A stretch of DNA of 64,000 nt, taken from NCBI RefSeq assembly GCF_001552675.1, contig NZ_BCRQ01000006.1:1-64000 (forward strand), read 5' to 3'. The stretch's first letter is position 1; the number at the start of each line of letters is the position of its first letter. This DNA is from Alicyclobacillus sendaiensis NBRC 100866 (GTDB lineage Bacteria > Bacillota > Bacilli > Alicyclobacillales > Alicyclobacillaceae). A model generated the notes under the pieces. The model had not been told where the DNA came from, did no database searches, and saw only the letters and a program-made list of their open reading frames with translations. The translations under genes were made by a program, and so were the position numbers. Shown here piece by piece: positions 45,266 to 54,209 of the stretch.

Positions 45266-45961
45266 TCACGCCTTGCGGCCCGCTGCCGGATCCGGGTGAA
45301 ACATGTATCCCACGCCCCGCACGGTCGTGATGTAAGACGGCAGGTCGGGTTCATCGATTTTTTTCCGCAAGAAGTGCACGTAGTTTTCGACCGCGTTGCC
45401 AATGACGTCTGCATCCGGGCCCCAGACGCGATCGAGAATGACCTCTTTGGACAACACCTTGTTCGGATTGCGCATGAACAGTTCGAGCAACTGGAATTCC
45501 TTCGCGGTCAGCGCCAAGGGTTCCCCGTTGCGCGTCACCGTGCGAGTGTTAAGATCGAGTCGAAACGGGCCCGCCTCAATGGCGTCTCCGCCTGCAAGCT
45601 GGCCGGTGCGCCGGGAGAGGGCCCGCACGCGCGCCAAGAGCTCCTTGTTGTCAAACGGCTTGACCAGGTAGTCGTCGGCGCCCGCGTCGAGGCCGGTCAC
45701 GCGGTCCTCGACTGTGTCTTTGGCCGTGAGGAGCAGCACGGGCGTCTGCAGGCCAGCCTTGCGCATGGCGCGCAGGATGTCGAGGCCGCTCATCTTCGGC
45801 AGCATGATGTCGAGGATGGCGATGTCGTAGCTGTCGGTAAGGGCGAGATCGCAGCCGGTTTCGCCGTCGTGGGCGACGTCGACCGCATATTGGTGTTCCT
45901 TGAGAAGCTGTTTGAGTGCGGACGCGAGCCGCACCTCATCTTCGACGAGCAAGATGCGCAT
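45266..45961 (-). CDS. OmpR-family response regulator next to opp
   Basis: A 231-residue regulator with receiver MRILLVEDEVRLA, Asp51 in AILDIMLPKMSG, LLTAKD and YLVKPF, and a winged helix ending in VENYVHFLRKKIDEPD and ITTVRGVGYMFHPD. The frame is open to 46048, but GGGAGGTC stands seven bases before the ATG at 45961. A -10-like TACAAT (minus strand, about 46013-46008) lies 50 bases upstream. It is divergent from oppD; the 468-bp region between contains candidate binding sites. Confidence 0.94.
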   Translation of the reverse strand: MRILLVEDEVRLASALKQLLKEHQYAVDVAHDGETGCDLALTDSYDIAILDIMLPKMSGLDILRAMRKAGLQTPVLLLTAKDTVEDRVTGLDAGADDYLVKPFDNKELLARVRALSRRTGQLAGGDAIEAGPFRLDLNTRTVTRNGEPLALTAKEFQLLELFMRNPNKVLSKEVILDRVWGPDADVIGNAVENYVHFLRKKIDEPDLPSYITTVRGVGYMFHPDPAAGRKA

Positions 45962-46096
45962 CGGATGACCTCCCGCGTGGTTCCGTGGATCGGACTGGAC
46001 CGCTTTTATTGTACACCGCAGGATTGAACGCCGCTTGAATTGCCGCATGCAACGCGGAGGAGAAATTGGGGGCGTGTCCGAATGTTTGCGCTTTCG

Positions 46097-46165
46097 TAAG
46101 ATTTCTTACCGCATCGGTCGCGTGATTCGATGTTGCCGAGGCTCCGAGGCTAAGAGAATTCTTAC
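46097..46165. promoter_or_regulatory. TAAG...CTTAC motifs, candidate response-regulator sites
   Basis: Two related sites lie between the regulator and oppD: TAAGATTTCTTAC (46097-46109) and TAAGAGAATTCTTAC (46151-46165). The second contains AGAGAATTCTTA, which occurs again, base for base, at 52215-52226 ahead of the second OppA gene. CTTTCGTA (46091-46098) and TACGAAAG (46171-46178) also frame the region as inverted copies. The rest of 45962-46429 has no gene. Confidence 0.5.
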
Positions 46166-46255
46166 TTTCCTACGAAAGTCGGTGAAAGCGGCGAAAGTTC
46201 GCGATTCTCGTCACACCCCGGTGGAAAAACGTGAGGAGCCTGCCTGTCGTGCTCC

Positions 46256-46284
46256 TTTACACTGGGGATGGCCGTCGATACAAT
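46256..46284 (+). promoter_or_regulatory. opp operon promoter
   Basis: TTTACA (46256-46261) and TACAAT (46279-46284) with a 17-bp spacer make a good vegetative promoter about 140 bases before the oppD start. A second -10-like TATACT (46291-46296) follows. Confidence 0.65.
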
Positions 46285-46429
46285 TTGCGCTATACTAGGC
46301 ACGGTGCGTGCAGGGTACCGACGATTTCGGACGCGCGACGAGCTTTGAATGCACTCATGTGACGTTGTCATACAGGTTCCGAAATCGAACCGTGATTTCG
46401 ACATTTTCAACAGATGGGAGGGGCAGATC

Positions 46430-47395
46430 TTGGCCGAACCGCTCCTCGCGATTCGCGACTTGAAGACCTACTTTGTGAGCAAGCAGGCGACGGTCAAGGC
46501 GGTCGACGGGATCGACATCGAAGTCGACCGGGGACAGGTCGTCTGCATCGTGGGCGAGTCGGGCTGCGGCAAGAGCATGACGTCGCTGTCTATCATGCGG
46601 CTCGTGCCTCGGCCGTACGGGAAGATTGTCGGCGGTCAGATTTTGTTTGACGGCCGGGATCTCCTGCAGTTGAGCGAGCGCGAAATGGCGGACCTGCGCG
46701 GCAGCGAGATCGCGATGATCTTCCAGGAGCCCATGACGGCGCTCAACCCCGTGCTGAGCATCGGCACGCAAATTTCGGAAGTTTTGGTTCGCCACCGCGG
46801 CGTGCCGAAGCGGGAGGCGCTCGATCGAGCCGTGGAGATGCTCAAGTTCGTGGGCGTCCCGCGCGCGGAGCAGATTGTGCGCGAGTATCCGCATCAGCTG
46901 TCGGGCGGCATGCGGCAGCGCGTGATGATCGCCATGGCGATGATCTGCGAGCCGAAGTTGCTCATCGCGGACGAGCCCACCACGGCGCTCGACGTGACTA
47001 TTCAGGCCCAGGTGCTCGACCTCATGAAGAAGATGCGGCGTGAGACGAACACGTCCATCATCCTCATCACCCACGACCTCGGCGTCGTGGCCGACATGGC
47101 TGATCACGTCGTGGTGATGTACGCCGGCCAGGTGGTCGAGTCGGTTGACGCGGATACGCTGTTCTCGGAGCCCAAACACCCCTATACCCGAGCATTGATG
47201 GAGTCTATCCCGTCGCTCGACGAGGACAAAGATGTGCTCTACTCCATCCCGGGTACGGTGCCGAGCGCGGCGAACTTCCCGAAGGGCTGCCGGTTTGCTG
47301 AGCGCTGTCCCATCGCGAAACCGTCCTGCTTCGAGAAGATGCCCGAGTTGCGCGAAGTGGCCCCGGGTCACTGGGTTCGCTGCGATCTCGTCTGA
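46430..47395 (+). CDS. oppD: Oligopeptide ABC transporter ATP-binding protein OppD
   Basis: A 321-residue ATPase of the peptide importer family: Walker [10 protein letters not shown], the Q loop [12 protein letters not shown], signature LSGGMRQR, Walker [13 protein letters not shown], and the C-terminal oligopeptide motif with [14 protein letters not shown] (four cysteines, an iron-sulfur or structural site in this family). Walker A ends in Met rather than Thr/Ser-Thr, which is common in OppD. The start is the TTG at 46430 with GGGAGGGG six bases upstream; the frame to 46349 lacks a site. First gene of the operon; the gap to oppF is 17 bases. Confidence 0.95.
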   Translation: MAEPLLAIRDLKTYFVSKQATVKAVDGIDIEVDRGQVVCIVGESGCGKSMTSLSIMRLVPRPYGKIVGGQILFDGRDLLQLSEREMADLRGSEIAMIFQEPMTALNPVLSIGTQISEVLVRHRGVPKREALDRAVEMLKFVGVPRAEQIVREYPHQLSGGMRQRVMIAMAMICEPKLLIADEPTTALDVTIQAQVLDLMKKMRRETNTSIILITHDLGVVADMADHVVVMYAGQVVESVDADTLFSEPKHPYTRALMESIPSLDEDKDVLYSIPGTVPSAANFPKGCRFAERCPIAKPSCFEKMPELREVAPGHWVRCDLV

Positions 47396-47412
47396 CGGAA
47401 AGGAGGGAGCGC

Positions 47413-48381
47413 ATGAGCGAGTACGTGCTCGAAGTTCAGGATCTGAAAAAGTACTTTCCCATCAAGTCGGGCCTCCTGAAGCGCACGGTCGGGTACGTTC
47501 GCGCCGTGGACGGCGTCTCGTTTCAGGTGAAACCAGGTGAAACGCTTGGTATCGTCGGCGAGTCGGGCTGCGGCAAGTCGACGACGGGCCGCATGATCAT
47601 GCGGCTGACGACGCCGACGTCCGGGAAAATCATTCTGGACGGGAAAGACATCACCCATGCCAAGGGTGAAGAACTGCGGGCCAGCCGGCGCAAGTCGCAG
47701 ATGGTGTTTCAGGATCCGTACGCCTCGCTGAATCCGCGGATGTCGGTCGGCGAGAGCATTGCAGAGCCGCTGATTGTCAACAAGGTGCTGCCGAAGTCCG
47801 AGGCGTTCGAACGCGCGGGCGAACTGCTGAAGACGGTGGGCCTTCGGGCGAGCGATATCAACCGCTATCCGCACGAGTTTTCGGGCGGTCAGCGTCAGCG
47901 CATCGGGATTGCCCGCGCGCTCGCATTGAACCCGAAGCTGATTGTCGCGGACGAGGCCGTGTCGGCGCTCGACGTGTCGATCCAATCGCAGATCCTGAAT
48001 CTGTTGATGGATCTGAAACACCAATTCAACCTGTCGTATTTGTTCATCTCGCACAACCTCGCGGTCGTCCGGCACATCAGCGATCGCGTCGGCGTGATGT
48101 ATTTGGGACATCTCGTCGAGATCGGCCCGAAGCACTCCCTGTACCAGGATCCGCTGCACCCGTACACGCAGGCGCTTCTCTCGGCGGCGCCCGAGCCCAG
48201 GCGCACGAAGCGGCGCGAGCGAATCATCCTGCAGGGCGACGTGCCGAGCCCCGCGAATCCGCCGTCCGGCTGTCCATTTCACACGCGTTGCCCGCGGGTG
48301 ATGGACGTCTGCCGGCAGACGATGCCCAAGCCGGTCCAGGTGCATCCGGATCACTGGGTCGCTTGCCACCTCCACGGGTGA
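47413..48381 (+). CDS. oppF: Oligopeptide ABC transporter ATP-binding protein OppF
   Basis: The 322-residue second ATPase: [17 protein letters not shown] (OppF-type opening), Walker [24 protein letters not shown], signature FSGGQRQR, Walker [13 protein letters not shown] (usually DEPVSALD) and a C-terminal CPFHTRCP cysteine motif. AAGGAGGG precedes the ATG. It pairs with OppD on the cytoplasmic face. A short hairpin (ACCCT/AGGGT, 48423-48438) lies between oppF and oppA and may set the relative mRNA levels. Confidence 0.95.
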   Translation: MSEYVLEVQDLKKYFPIKSGLLKRTVGYVRAVDGVSFQVKPGETLGIVGESGCGKSTTGRMIMRLTTPTSGKIILDGKDITHAKGEELRASRRKSQMVFQDPYASLNPRMSVGESIAEPLIVNKVLPKSEAFERAGELLKTVGLRASDINRYPHEFSGGQRQRIGIARALALNPKLIVADEAVSALDVSIQSQILNLLMDLKHQFNLSYLFISHNLAVVRHISDRVGVMYLGHLVEIGPKHSLYQDPLHPYTQALLSAAPEPRRTKRRERIILQGDVPSPANPPSGCPFHTRCPRVMDVCRQTMPKPVQVHPDHWVACHLHG

Positions 48382-48458
48382 GCGTCGGCGGTCGCCGTGC
48401 ATGAACTTCTCCCGGTTTCGAGACCCTAGTTTCAGGGTTCGTCAAAGGGGGAAGTGAC

Positions 48459-50195
48459 ATGAAGCGGAAAGCGAAGATGGTTTCGGGCGGACTGACGGCG
48501 GTGGTGGCGCTCGGCGCCGTGGTCGGCTGTGGCGGCGGCTCTCAAAACGCGGCGGGAACCGGTGGGACCGGCGCACAAAAGGGGGGCACGCTGATTTACG
48601 CTCTGCCGCCCGCGACGAACATCACCTGGTACCTGCCCATCACGAACGCGGGCAACGCGAGCCTGTACAACGCGCAGCTGTACACGCAGCTGTATCCAGG
48701 CGTCATCTATATCGATCATCGGTACCAGATCGATTACGCCGACAGTTTCGCGCAGAACATTACGTACAACCAGGCGGGCACGGTGTACACCATCTCGCTG
48801 AAGAGGAACTGGAAGTGGTCGGATGGCCACCCGGTGACCGCGGATGACGTCGTCTGGGACTACGAGCTCATTCAGGCGACTGACGCCAAGGACGCGCCCC
48901 CGCCATGGCCGAATTACAACGCGGGCGCAGGCGGCGTGCCGGACAACGTCCAGAGTGTTGTGGCGAAGGATCCGTACACGGTCGTGATCACGCTGAAGAA
49001 GCCGGTGAACCAGCAGTGGTTCATCTACAACGGCATCGGGCAACTGACGGCTTTGCCGAAGCACGCGTGGAACAAGTACCCGAACGACATCCGGCAGGAG
49101 ATCATTTATCTGGCGAAGCAAGCGACGAACCCAGCGTTCTTCACGGTGGTCGACGGGCCGTTCAAGCTGCAGAGTGCAAAGAACAGTCAGTCGTGGACAC
49201 TGGTGCCAAACCCGATGTTCGGTGGGCACAAGAGCACGCTCGACAAGCTGATCTTCCAGTATGAGGCGACCAACGACGCGGAATTTGCGGCGCTGAAGAC
49301 CGGTGCGGTGAATTTGGGATACCTCGACCTGTCGCAGTACGCATCGCGTCAGTCGCTCGTGTCGTCGGGCTATACCATCACACCGGCGTACAATTTTGGG
49401 TACAACTTCATTGAGCTCAACCAGCAAAAGGGCTCCCCGATGTACGCGGCATTCAGCGATGTGAAGGTGAGACAGGCGCTCGAGTACGCGATCGACCAGA
49501 AAGCCATCAACCAGGACGTCTATCACGGCTTTGCACCGCCGCAGTACGGGCCCATACCGACGATGCCGAGGACCATCTTCTTCGATCCGAATCTCGTCAA
49601 GCCGCTCTTTCCGTTCAGCTTGGCGAAAGCGCGGCAATTGCTGGAGTCGGACGGCTGGAAGATGCAAAACGGCGTGATGACCAAAAACGGCTTGCAGCTC
49701 AAGTTCCAGGTCATCTACCCGAGTGGCACCCAGTCGACGACGCAGATGATGGAGCTCATTCAGCAGGATTGGAAACAGATTGGTGTCCAGATTTCGCTGA
49801 AGCCCATGCCGCTGTCCGAGATCTTCGGGATCATTCAGGACACCTCCAATCCGGGCAAGTGGGCGGCCGCGGCGGGAACCGGCATCACGTACGGCGGATC
49901 GTATCCATCCGGTGAGCAGTTGTTTGAACCGGGCGGCTTGGACAGCTTCGGCTATAACGATCCGGTGCTCGACAAGCTGATTGCCGCGACCACATCGCCG
50001 GCGCCCTCGCAGCAGGCGTCGCTCAAGGCGTTCTTCGCGTACGAGGAGTACTGTGCGAAGCAGGTGCCGGTGCTTTGGACGAACGGCGTGGCGAGCCTCA
50101 TTGCCGTGGCGCCGAACGTGCACAACGCGACCGAGCAGTACCTGAATCCGACAACCGGTTATCCACTCTTTAACTATATTTGGATGTCCAGGTGA
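48459..50195 (+). CDS. oppA: Peptide-binding lipoprotein OppA, first copy
   Basis: A family 5 extracellular solute-binding protein of 578 residues with a basic signal, lipobox VVGC (Cys about residue 24) and a Gly-rich linker. Family features include KGGTLIYALPPATNITWYLP, KRNWKWSDGHPVTADDVVWDYEL, VKVRQALEYAIDQKAIN and GYPLFNYIWMS. It should capture peptides for OppBC. It is internal to the operon, between oppF and oppC. A close paralogue lies at 52428-54203, with near-identical blocks throughout. Specificity unknown; dipeptide, oligopeptide and other ligands are all possible in this family. Confidence 0.93.
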   Translation: MKRKAKMVSGGLTAVVALGAVVGCGGGSQNAAGTGGTGAQKGGTLIYALPPATNITWYLPITNAGNASLYNAQLYTQLYPGVIYIDHRYQIDYADSFAQNITYNQAGTVYTISLKRNWKWSDGHPVTADDVVWDYELIQATDAKDAPPPWPNYNAGAGGVPDNVQSVVAKDPYTVVITLKKPVNQQWFIYNGIGQLTALPKHAWNKYPNDIRQEIIYLAKQATNPAFFTVVDGPFKLQSAKNSQSWTLVPNPMFGGHKSTLDKLIFQYEATNDAEFAALKTGAVNLGYLDLSQYASRQSLVSSGYTITPAYNFGYNFIELNQQKGSPMYAAFSDVKVRQALEYAIDQKAINQDVYHGFAPPQYGPIPTMPRTIFFDPNLVKPLFPFSLAKARQLLESDGWKMQNGVMTKNGLQLKFQVIYPSGTQSTTQMMELIQQDWKQIGVQISLKPMPLSEIFGIIQDTSNPGKWAAAAGTGITYGGSYPSGEQLFEPGGLDSFGYNDPVLDKLIAATTSPAPSQQASLKAFFAYEEYCAKQVPVLWTNGVASLIAVAPNVHNATEQYLNPTTGYPLFNYIWMSR

Positions 50196-50259
50196 CAGGA
50201 ATCTATCATGAAGAGCGCGGCTGGGCTTTCTGGCCGCGCAGAAGAAGGGAGGGAAAGGC

Positions 50260-51147
50260 GTGGTCACAGAAACGCAGGTGGCTAATTCCGCTGGCGAGCC
50301 GCGCGTGCAGGCCACGAAGTGGCGCACGTGGAAGCGGTTCTGGCGGTATCCGCTGAGCTCGATTGGCGTGATCGGCATGGTCCTTTTGTTTGCGTTCTGC
50401 TTCGTGGGGCCAATGCTCTATCACGTCAGCCCGACGCAAGGCGATTTCACCGCGCTGCTCCAACCGCCGAGCGCCAAGCATCCGCTGGGCACGGACGATG
50501 CGGGTCACGACGTGCTCGCCCGCATGATGGTGGGTGGTCAGGCGTCGCTTGAAGTCGGCTTTCTATCTGCGTTCGTGGCAATGGCGTTTGGAACGCTGTA
50601 CGGCATGGTGAGCGCGCTCGCGGGCGGCTGGGTGGACATCATCCTGATGCGTATCGTGGACATCCTGCTGTCCATTCCGAGCATCTTCATCTTGCTGTTC
50701 CTGAACGCAACGTTCAAGCCGAACGTGGGTCTCATGATCTTCGTCCTTGCTGCGACGAGCTGGCTCGGCGTGAGCCGTATCGTCCGCGGTGAAGTGTTGA
50801 AGATCAAAAACGAGACGTACGTCGAAGCGGCGCTCTTGGCGGGCGTGCGAACGTGGCGGCTGATGACCAAGTACCTGGTTCCGAACTTCATCGGGACCGT
50901 GTTGGTGACCACGACCTTCGCAGTCGCAGACTCCATTCTCTCGATTGCAGGTCTATCATTCCTCGGACTTGGGTTGCCGCCCCCGGCGCCGAACTGGGGT
51001 GCCGATCTGTCGGCTGCGATGAACTACATCTTCCAGAACGCGTGGTGGCTGATTTACCCGCCAGGCATTCTGATTCTGTGCTCGCAGCTGTTCGTGAACT
51101 TCATCGGCGATGGCCTGCGCCATGCGCTTGAAACGCGCACGGACTGA
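50260..51147 (+). CDS. oppC: Peptide ABC transporter permease OppC
   Basis: A 295-residue inner-membrane permease with six segments. The N-terminal OppC domain (WRYPLSSIGVIGMVLLFAF) is followed by the DDAGHDVLARMMVGGQASLEVG entry loop, and the EAA motif EAALLAGVRTWRLMTKYLVPN contacts the ATPases. The start is GTG with GGGAGGGAAAG upstream. It precedes oppB, the reverse of the usual B-C order. Confidence 0.94.
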   Translation: MVTETQVANSAGEPRVQATKWRTWKRFWRYPLSSIGVIGMVLLFAFCFVGPMLYHVSPTQGDFTALLQPPSAKHPLGTDDAGHDVLARMMVGGQASLEVGFLSAFVAMAFGTLYGMVSALAGGWVDIILMRIVDILLSIPSIFILLFLNATFKPNVGLMIFVLAATSWLGVSRIVRGEVLKIKNETYVEAALLAGVRTWRLMTKYLVPNFIGTVLVTTTFAVADSILSIAGLSFLGLGLPPPAPNWGADLSAAMNYIFQNAWWLIYPPGILILCSQLFVNFIGDGLRHALETRTD

Positions 51148-51183
51148 TGGCGCGAGTCGATCACGGAAGCGAGGTGGGCCCGA

Positions 51184-52146
51184 GTGCTGAGTTACATTGT
51201 GCGCCGCATCCTGCAGGCCATTCCGTCGCTCATTGGCATTTCGATTATCACGTTCGTTTTGCTCCATATCGTGCCGGGCAATCCGGTCCGCATTCTGTTG
51301 GGCCAGCACTACACGCCGCAGCGGGCCGCGGCGCTGGCGCAGTCGCTCGGCCTGAACAAGCCGCTGTACATGCAGTATCTGATCTGGCTGTGGAACATTC
51401 TCCACGGCAACCTCGGATACTCGTACAATTACACGGAGCCGGTGACGTACCTCATCGGGCACGCGCTGCCGAACACGTTGTCGCTCGTGTTGATTGCGAC
51501 CATCTTCGCGCAGTTGTTCGCGATGCTCATTGGCACGGTGCAGGCGTACTTCGAAAATAGCATTGCCGATCACGTCATCACCGTGCTGAACTACTTCTTC
51601 TATTCGATGCCGTCGTTCTGGTTGGGCATCCTGATGGTGATGTTTTTCTCTATCCAGTTGCACTGGTTTCCGTCCGGCGGCGTGGTGAACCCGCAGGATC
51701 CGAATCCGGGCTTCTGGGATTGGCTGCACCACCTGGTCCTGCCCGCCGCGACGTTGACACTGGTCACCCTGGCCGGCTACTCGCGCTACATGCGCTCGTC
51801 CGTGCGCGAGACGCTTCTCATGGACTACATTCGCACGGCGAGAGCCAAAGGCTTGCGGGAGTCGCAGGTGTTGTGGCGTCACGTCCTGAGGAACTCGATC
51901 CTTCCGCAGATCACGCTTTTTGGCCTGTCGTTCCCGGCCCTCTTCGCTGGCGCGCTGTTCATCGAAGAGATCTTCAACTACCCGGGCATGGGGCTTTTGT
52001 ACTGGAATGCCGTGGGCACACTGGATTATCCGGTGCTATTGGGCGTGACGATGTTCCTCGGTGCGCTGACCATCATTGGCAACCTGCTGGCGGACATCCT
52101 GTACAGCCTGGTGGATCCGAGAATCAGCCTTGAGTCGATGTCGTGA
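51184..52146 (+). CDS. oppB: Peptide ABC transporter permease OppB
   Basis: A 320-residue permease with six segments, opening LSYIVRRILQAIPSLIGISI and HIVPGNPVRILLG typical of OppB/DppB. The EAA motif is RTARAKGLRESQVLWRHVLRNS, followed by FIEEIFNYPGMG and a final DPRISLE. The start is GTG after GAGGTGGG. Last gene of the oppDFACB operon, with a terminator just behind. Confidence 0.94.
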   Translation: MLSYIVRRILQAIPSLIGISIITFVLLHIVPGNPVRILLGQHYTPQRAAALAQSLGLNKPLYMQYLIWLWNILHGNLGYSYNYTEPVTYLIGHALPNTLSLVLIATIFAQLFAMLIGTVQAYFENSIADHVITVLNYFFYSMPSFWLGILMVMFFSIQLHWFPSGGVVNPQDPNPGFWDWLHHLVLPAATLTLVTLAGYSRYMRSSVRETLLMDYIRTARAKGLRESQVLWRHVLRNSILPQITLFGLSFPALFAGALFIEEIFNYPGMGLLYWNAVGTLDYPVLLGVTMFLGALTIIGNLLADILYSLVDPRISLESMS

Positions 52147-52150
52147 CGAC

Positions 52151-52198
52151 ACGGTGCGGTGCTGGGGCGAAGCGGGCCCTGGCGCCGCACCGTTCTTT
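52151..52198 (+). terminator. Terminator of the opp operon
   Basis: CGGTGCGG (52152-52159) pairs with CCGCACCG (52185-52192), with a second inner GC pairing, and is followed by TTCTTT. It starts five bases after the oppB stop. Confidence 0.75.
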
Positions 52199-52209
52199 GA
52201 TACCCCTTA

Positions 52210-52229
52210 TTCTTAGAGAATTCTTAGAG
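52210..52229 (+). promoter_or_regulatory. Direct repeat, candidate OmpR-type regulator site ahead of the second oppA
   Basis: TTCTTAGAG occurs at 52210-52218 and again at 52221-52229, an 11-bp period typical of tandem binding by OmpR/PhoB-family dimers. The centre AGAGAATTCTTA is identical to 46153-46164 between the response regulator and oppD. Confidence 0.55.
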
Positions 52230-52316
52230 TTGGGGCGGAACGCGAGAAATGCAGGCGTGATGCGGCATCCGAGGTTTTCACCACTCACATGGTGGGTTAT
52301 GTAAGCTGACACGGCC

Positions 52317-52345
52317 TTTACAAGAGCCCCGAGGGCTCGTAGGAT
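52317..52345 (+). promoter_or_regulatory. Promoter of the second oppA with palindromic spacer
   Basis: TTTACA (52317-52322) and TAGGAT (52340-52345) are 17 bp apart. The spacer holds the perfect hairpin GAGCCC-CGA-GGGCTC (52324-52338), an ideal place for a repressor to block polymerase. The direct repeats lie about 90 bp upstream. Confidence 0.55.
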
Positions 52346-52427
52346 GAGCTTATCGAAAGCCAGAAATCAAACAAAGAGTCTGTGAATTCCGATCCTGTCG
52401 GAACACAGACGCCATAGGGGGGTTATC

Positions 52428-54203
52428 ATGACACGTCAACGTCAGCGCAAGTGGTCGTCAAGGCGGCTCGGTGTGGCTGCGGTCACCGTGGCGCTGGGCG
52501 CCGGCATCATCGCCGGATGTGGAACGCAACAGAGTACGTCGAACACGACCACCAACAGCACGCAAACCACTACGCAACAACCGCAGAAGGGCGGCACGCT
52601 GGTCGTCGCTTTGCCGCCATCGACGAACATCAACTGGTATCTGCCAATCACGAACTCATCTAACGCGAGTATTTACAATGCGGCGTTACAAATTCTGCTC
52701 TATCCCGGCGTCATCTACATTGGAAGCAATTATGCGATTGATTGGAACGACAGCTTCGCGAGCAGCATCGACTACAACGCCACCGGTACTGTGTTCACGA
52801 TTCACCTGAAGAAGAACTGGGTGTGGTCCGACGGCAAGCCGGTGACCGCTCAGGACGTGGTGTGGGACTACAACCTCATCAAGGCGACGGATGAGTCCAA
52901 CGTGCCGCCTTGGCCGAACTACAACGCGGGTTCGGGTGACGTGCCGGCGAACGTCAAGAGTGTGGTGGCGCTTGACAAGTACACGGTGCAGATCACGCTG
53001 AAGAAACCCGTCAACCAGCAGTGGTTCATCTACAACGGCATCGGCCAGCTCACGGCTTTGCCTGAACACGCGTGGAACAAGTATCCGAACAACATGGCAC
53101 AGGAAATCGCGTACCTGGGCAAAGAGGCCACCAACCCGAGCTTCTTCACCGTGGTGGACGGCCCGTTCAAGCTCGTGAGCGCGAAGCAGGGCCAGGCCTG
53201 GGTGTTGGTCCCCAACCCGACGTTTGCGGGCCACAAGAGCACGCTGGATAAGCTCATCTTCCAGTACGAGGGTTCGGCGGACGCGGAGTTTGCCGCGCTG
53301 CGCAGCGGCTCGGTCAATCTGGGGTATCTCGATCCATCGCAGTGGAACGCGAGAAAGAGCTTGCTCCAGATGGGTTACAAGATTGTTCCAGCCTACAACT
53401 TTGGCTACGATTTCATCGAACTGAACTTGCAGAAGGGTTCGCCGCTCTACAGCGCGTTCAACGACCTCAAGGTTCGCGAGGCGCTCGAGTACGCGATGAA
53501 CCAGAACGAGATTAACCAGACGATTTACCACGGCTTCGCGCCGCCGCTCTACGGCCCAATCCCTGCCCAGCCGAAGACGGTGTTCTATGATCCGTCGCTC
53601 AACAACCTGTTCGCCTACAACCCGGCGAAGGCGAAGCAGTTGCTCGAGTCGGACGGCTGGAAGATGGAAAACGGCGTGATGACGAAGAACGGCCAAAAGC
53701 TCCAGTTCACCATGCTCGTGTCCTCTGGCTCTGAATCGACGCTGCAGGAGGCGGAGCTCGTTCAGCAGAATTGGAAGCAGATTGGCGTCGACGTCACGCT
53801 TCAGCAGATGCCGTTCAACCAGGAAATCGCGATCATGAGCGACACGAAGAACCCCGGCAAGTGGGCGGCGGCGGCCGGCACGGGCATCACGTACGGCGGA
53901 TCGTACCCGTCCGGTGAGCTTCTCTTCAAGCCCGGCGGCCTGGACAACTTCGGTTACAACGATCCGACGGCCGACAAGCTGATTGCGAAGACCACCGAGC
54001 CGGTCTCTTCGCAGGCCGAGAACATGAAAAACTTCTTCGCGTACGAGGATTACATCGCAAAGCAGCTCCCGGTCTTGTGGCAGAACGTTCCGGCCGGCAT
54101 TACGGTCATCGGGCCCAACGTGCACAACGCGACGACGCAGGTGCTGAACCCGACGACCGGGTACTCGCTCCTCAACTACATCTGGATGTCCTCCAACAAG
54201 TGA
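52428..54203 (+). CDS. Peptide-binding lipoprotein, second OppA copy
   Basis: A 591-residue family 5 binding protein, lipobox IAGC (Cys about residue 31) followed by a Thr/Asn/Gln linker of about 25 residues. It matches the first OppA along its full length (KGGTLVVALPPSTNINWYLP, KPVNQQWFIYNGIGQLTALP, GTGITYGGSYPSGELLF, GYSLLNYIWMS). It has its own promoter and terminator-like hairpin, so it can be made apart from the operon. The two copies probably share OppBCDF but differ in ligand or in timing. The linker is Thr/Asn-rich here and Gly-rich in the first copy. Confidence 0.92.
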   Translation: MTRQRQRKWSSRRLGVAAVTVALGAGIIAGCGTQQSTSNTTTNSTQTTTQQPQKGGTLVVALPPSTNINWYLPITNSSNASIYNAALQILLYPGVIYIGSNYAIDWNDSFASSIDYNATGTVFTIHLKKNWVWSDGKPVTAQDVVWDYNLIKATDESNVPPWPNYNAGSGDVPANVKSVVALDKYTVQITLKKPVNQQWFIYNGIGQLTALPEHAWNKYPNNMAQEIAYLGKEATNPSFFTVVDGPFKLVSAKQGQAWVLVPNPTFAGHKSTLDKLIFQYEGSADAEFAALRSGSVNLGYLDPSQWNARKSLLQMGYKIVPAYNFGYDFIELNLQKGSPLYSAFNDLKVREALEYAMNQNEINQTIYHGFAPPLYGPIPAQPKTVFYDPSLNNLFAYNPAKAKQLLESDGWKMENGVMTKNGQKLQFTMLVSSGSESTLQEAELVQQNWKQIGVDVTLQQMPFNQEIAIMSDTKNPGKWAAAAGTGITYGGSYPSGELLFKPGGLDNFGYNDPTADKLIAKTTEPVSSQAENMKNFFAYEDYIAKQLPVLWQNVPAGITVIGPNVHNATTQVLNPTTGYSLLNYIWMSSNK

Positions 54204-54209
54204 TTCCTC

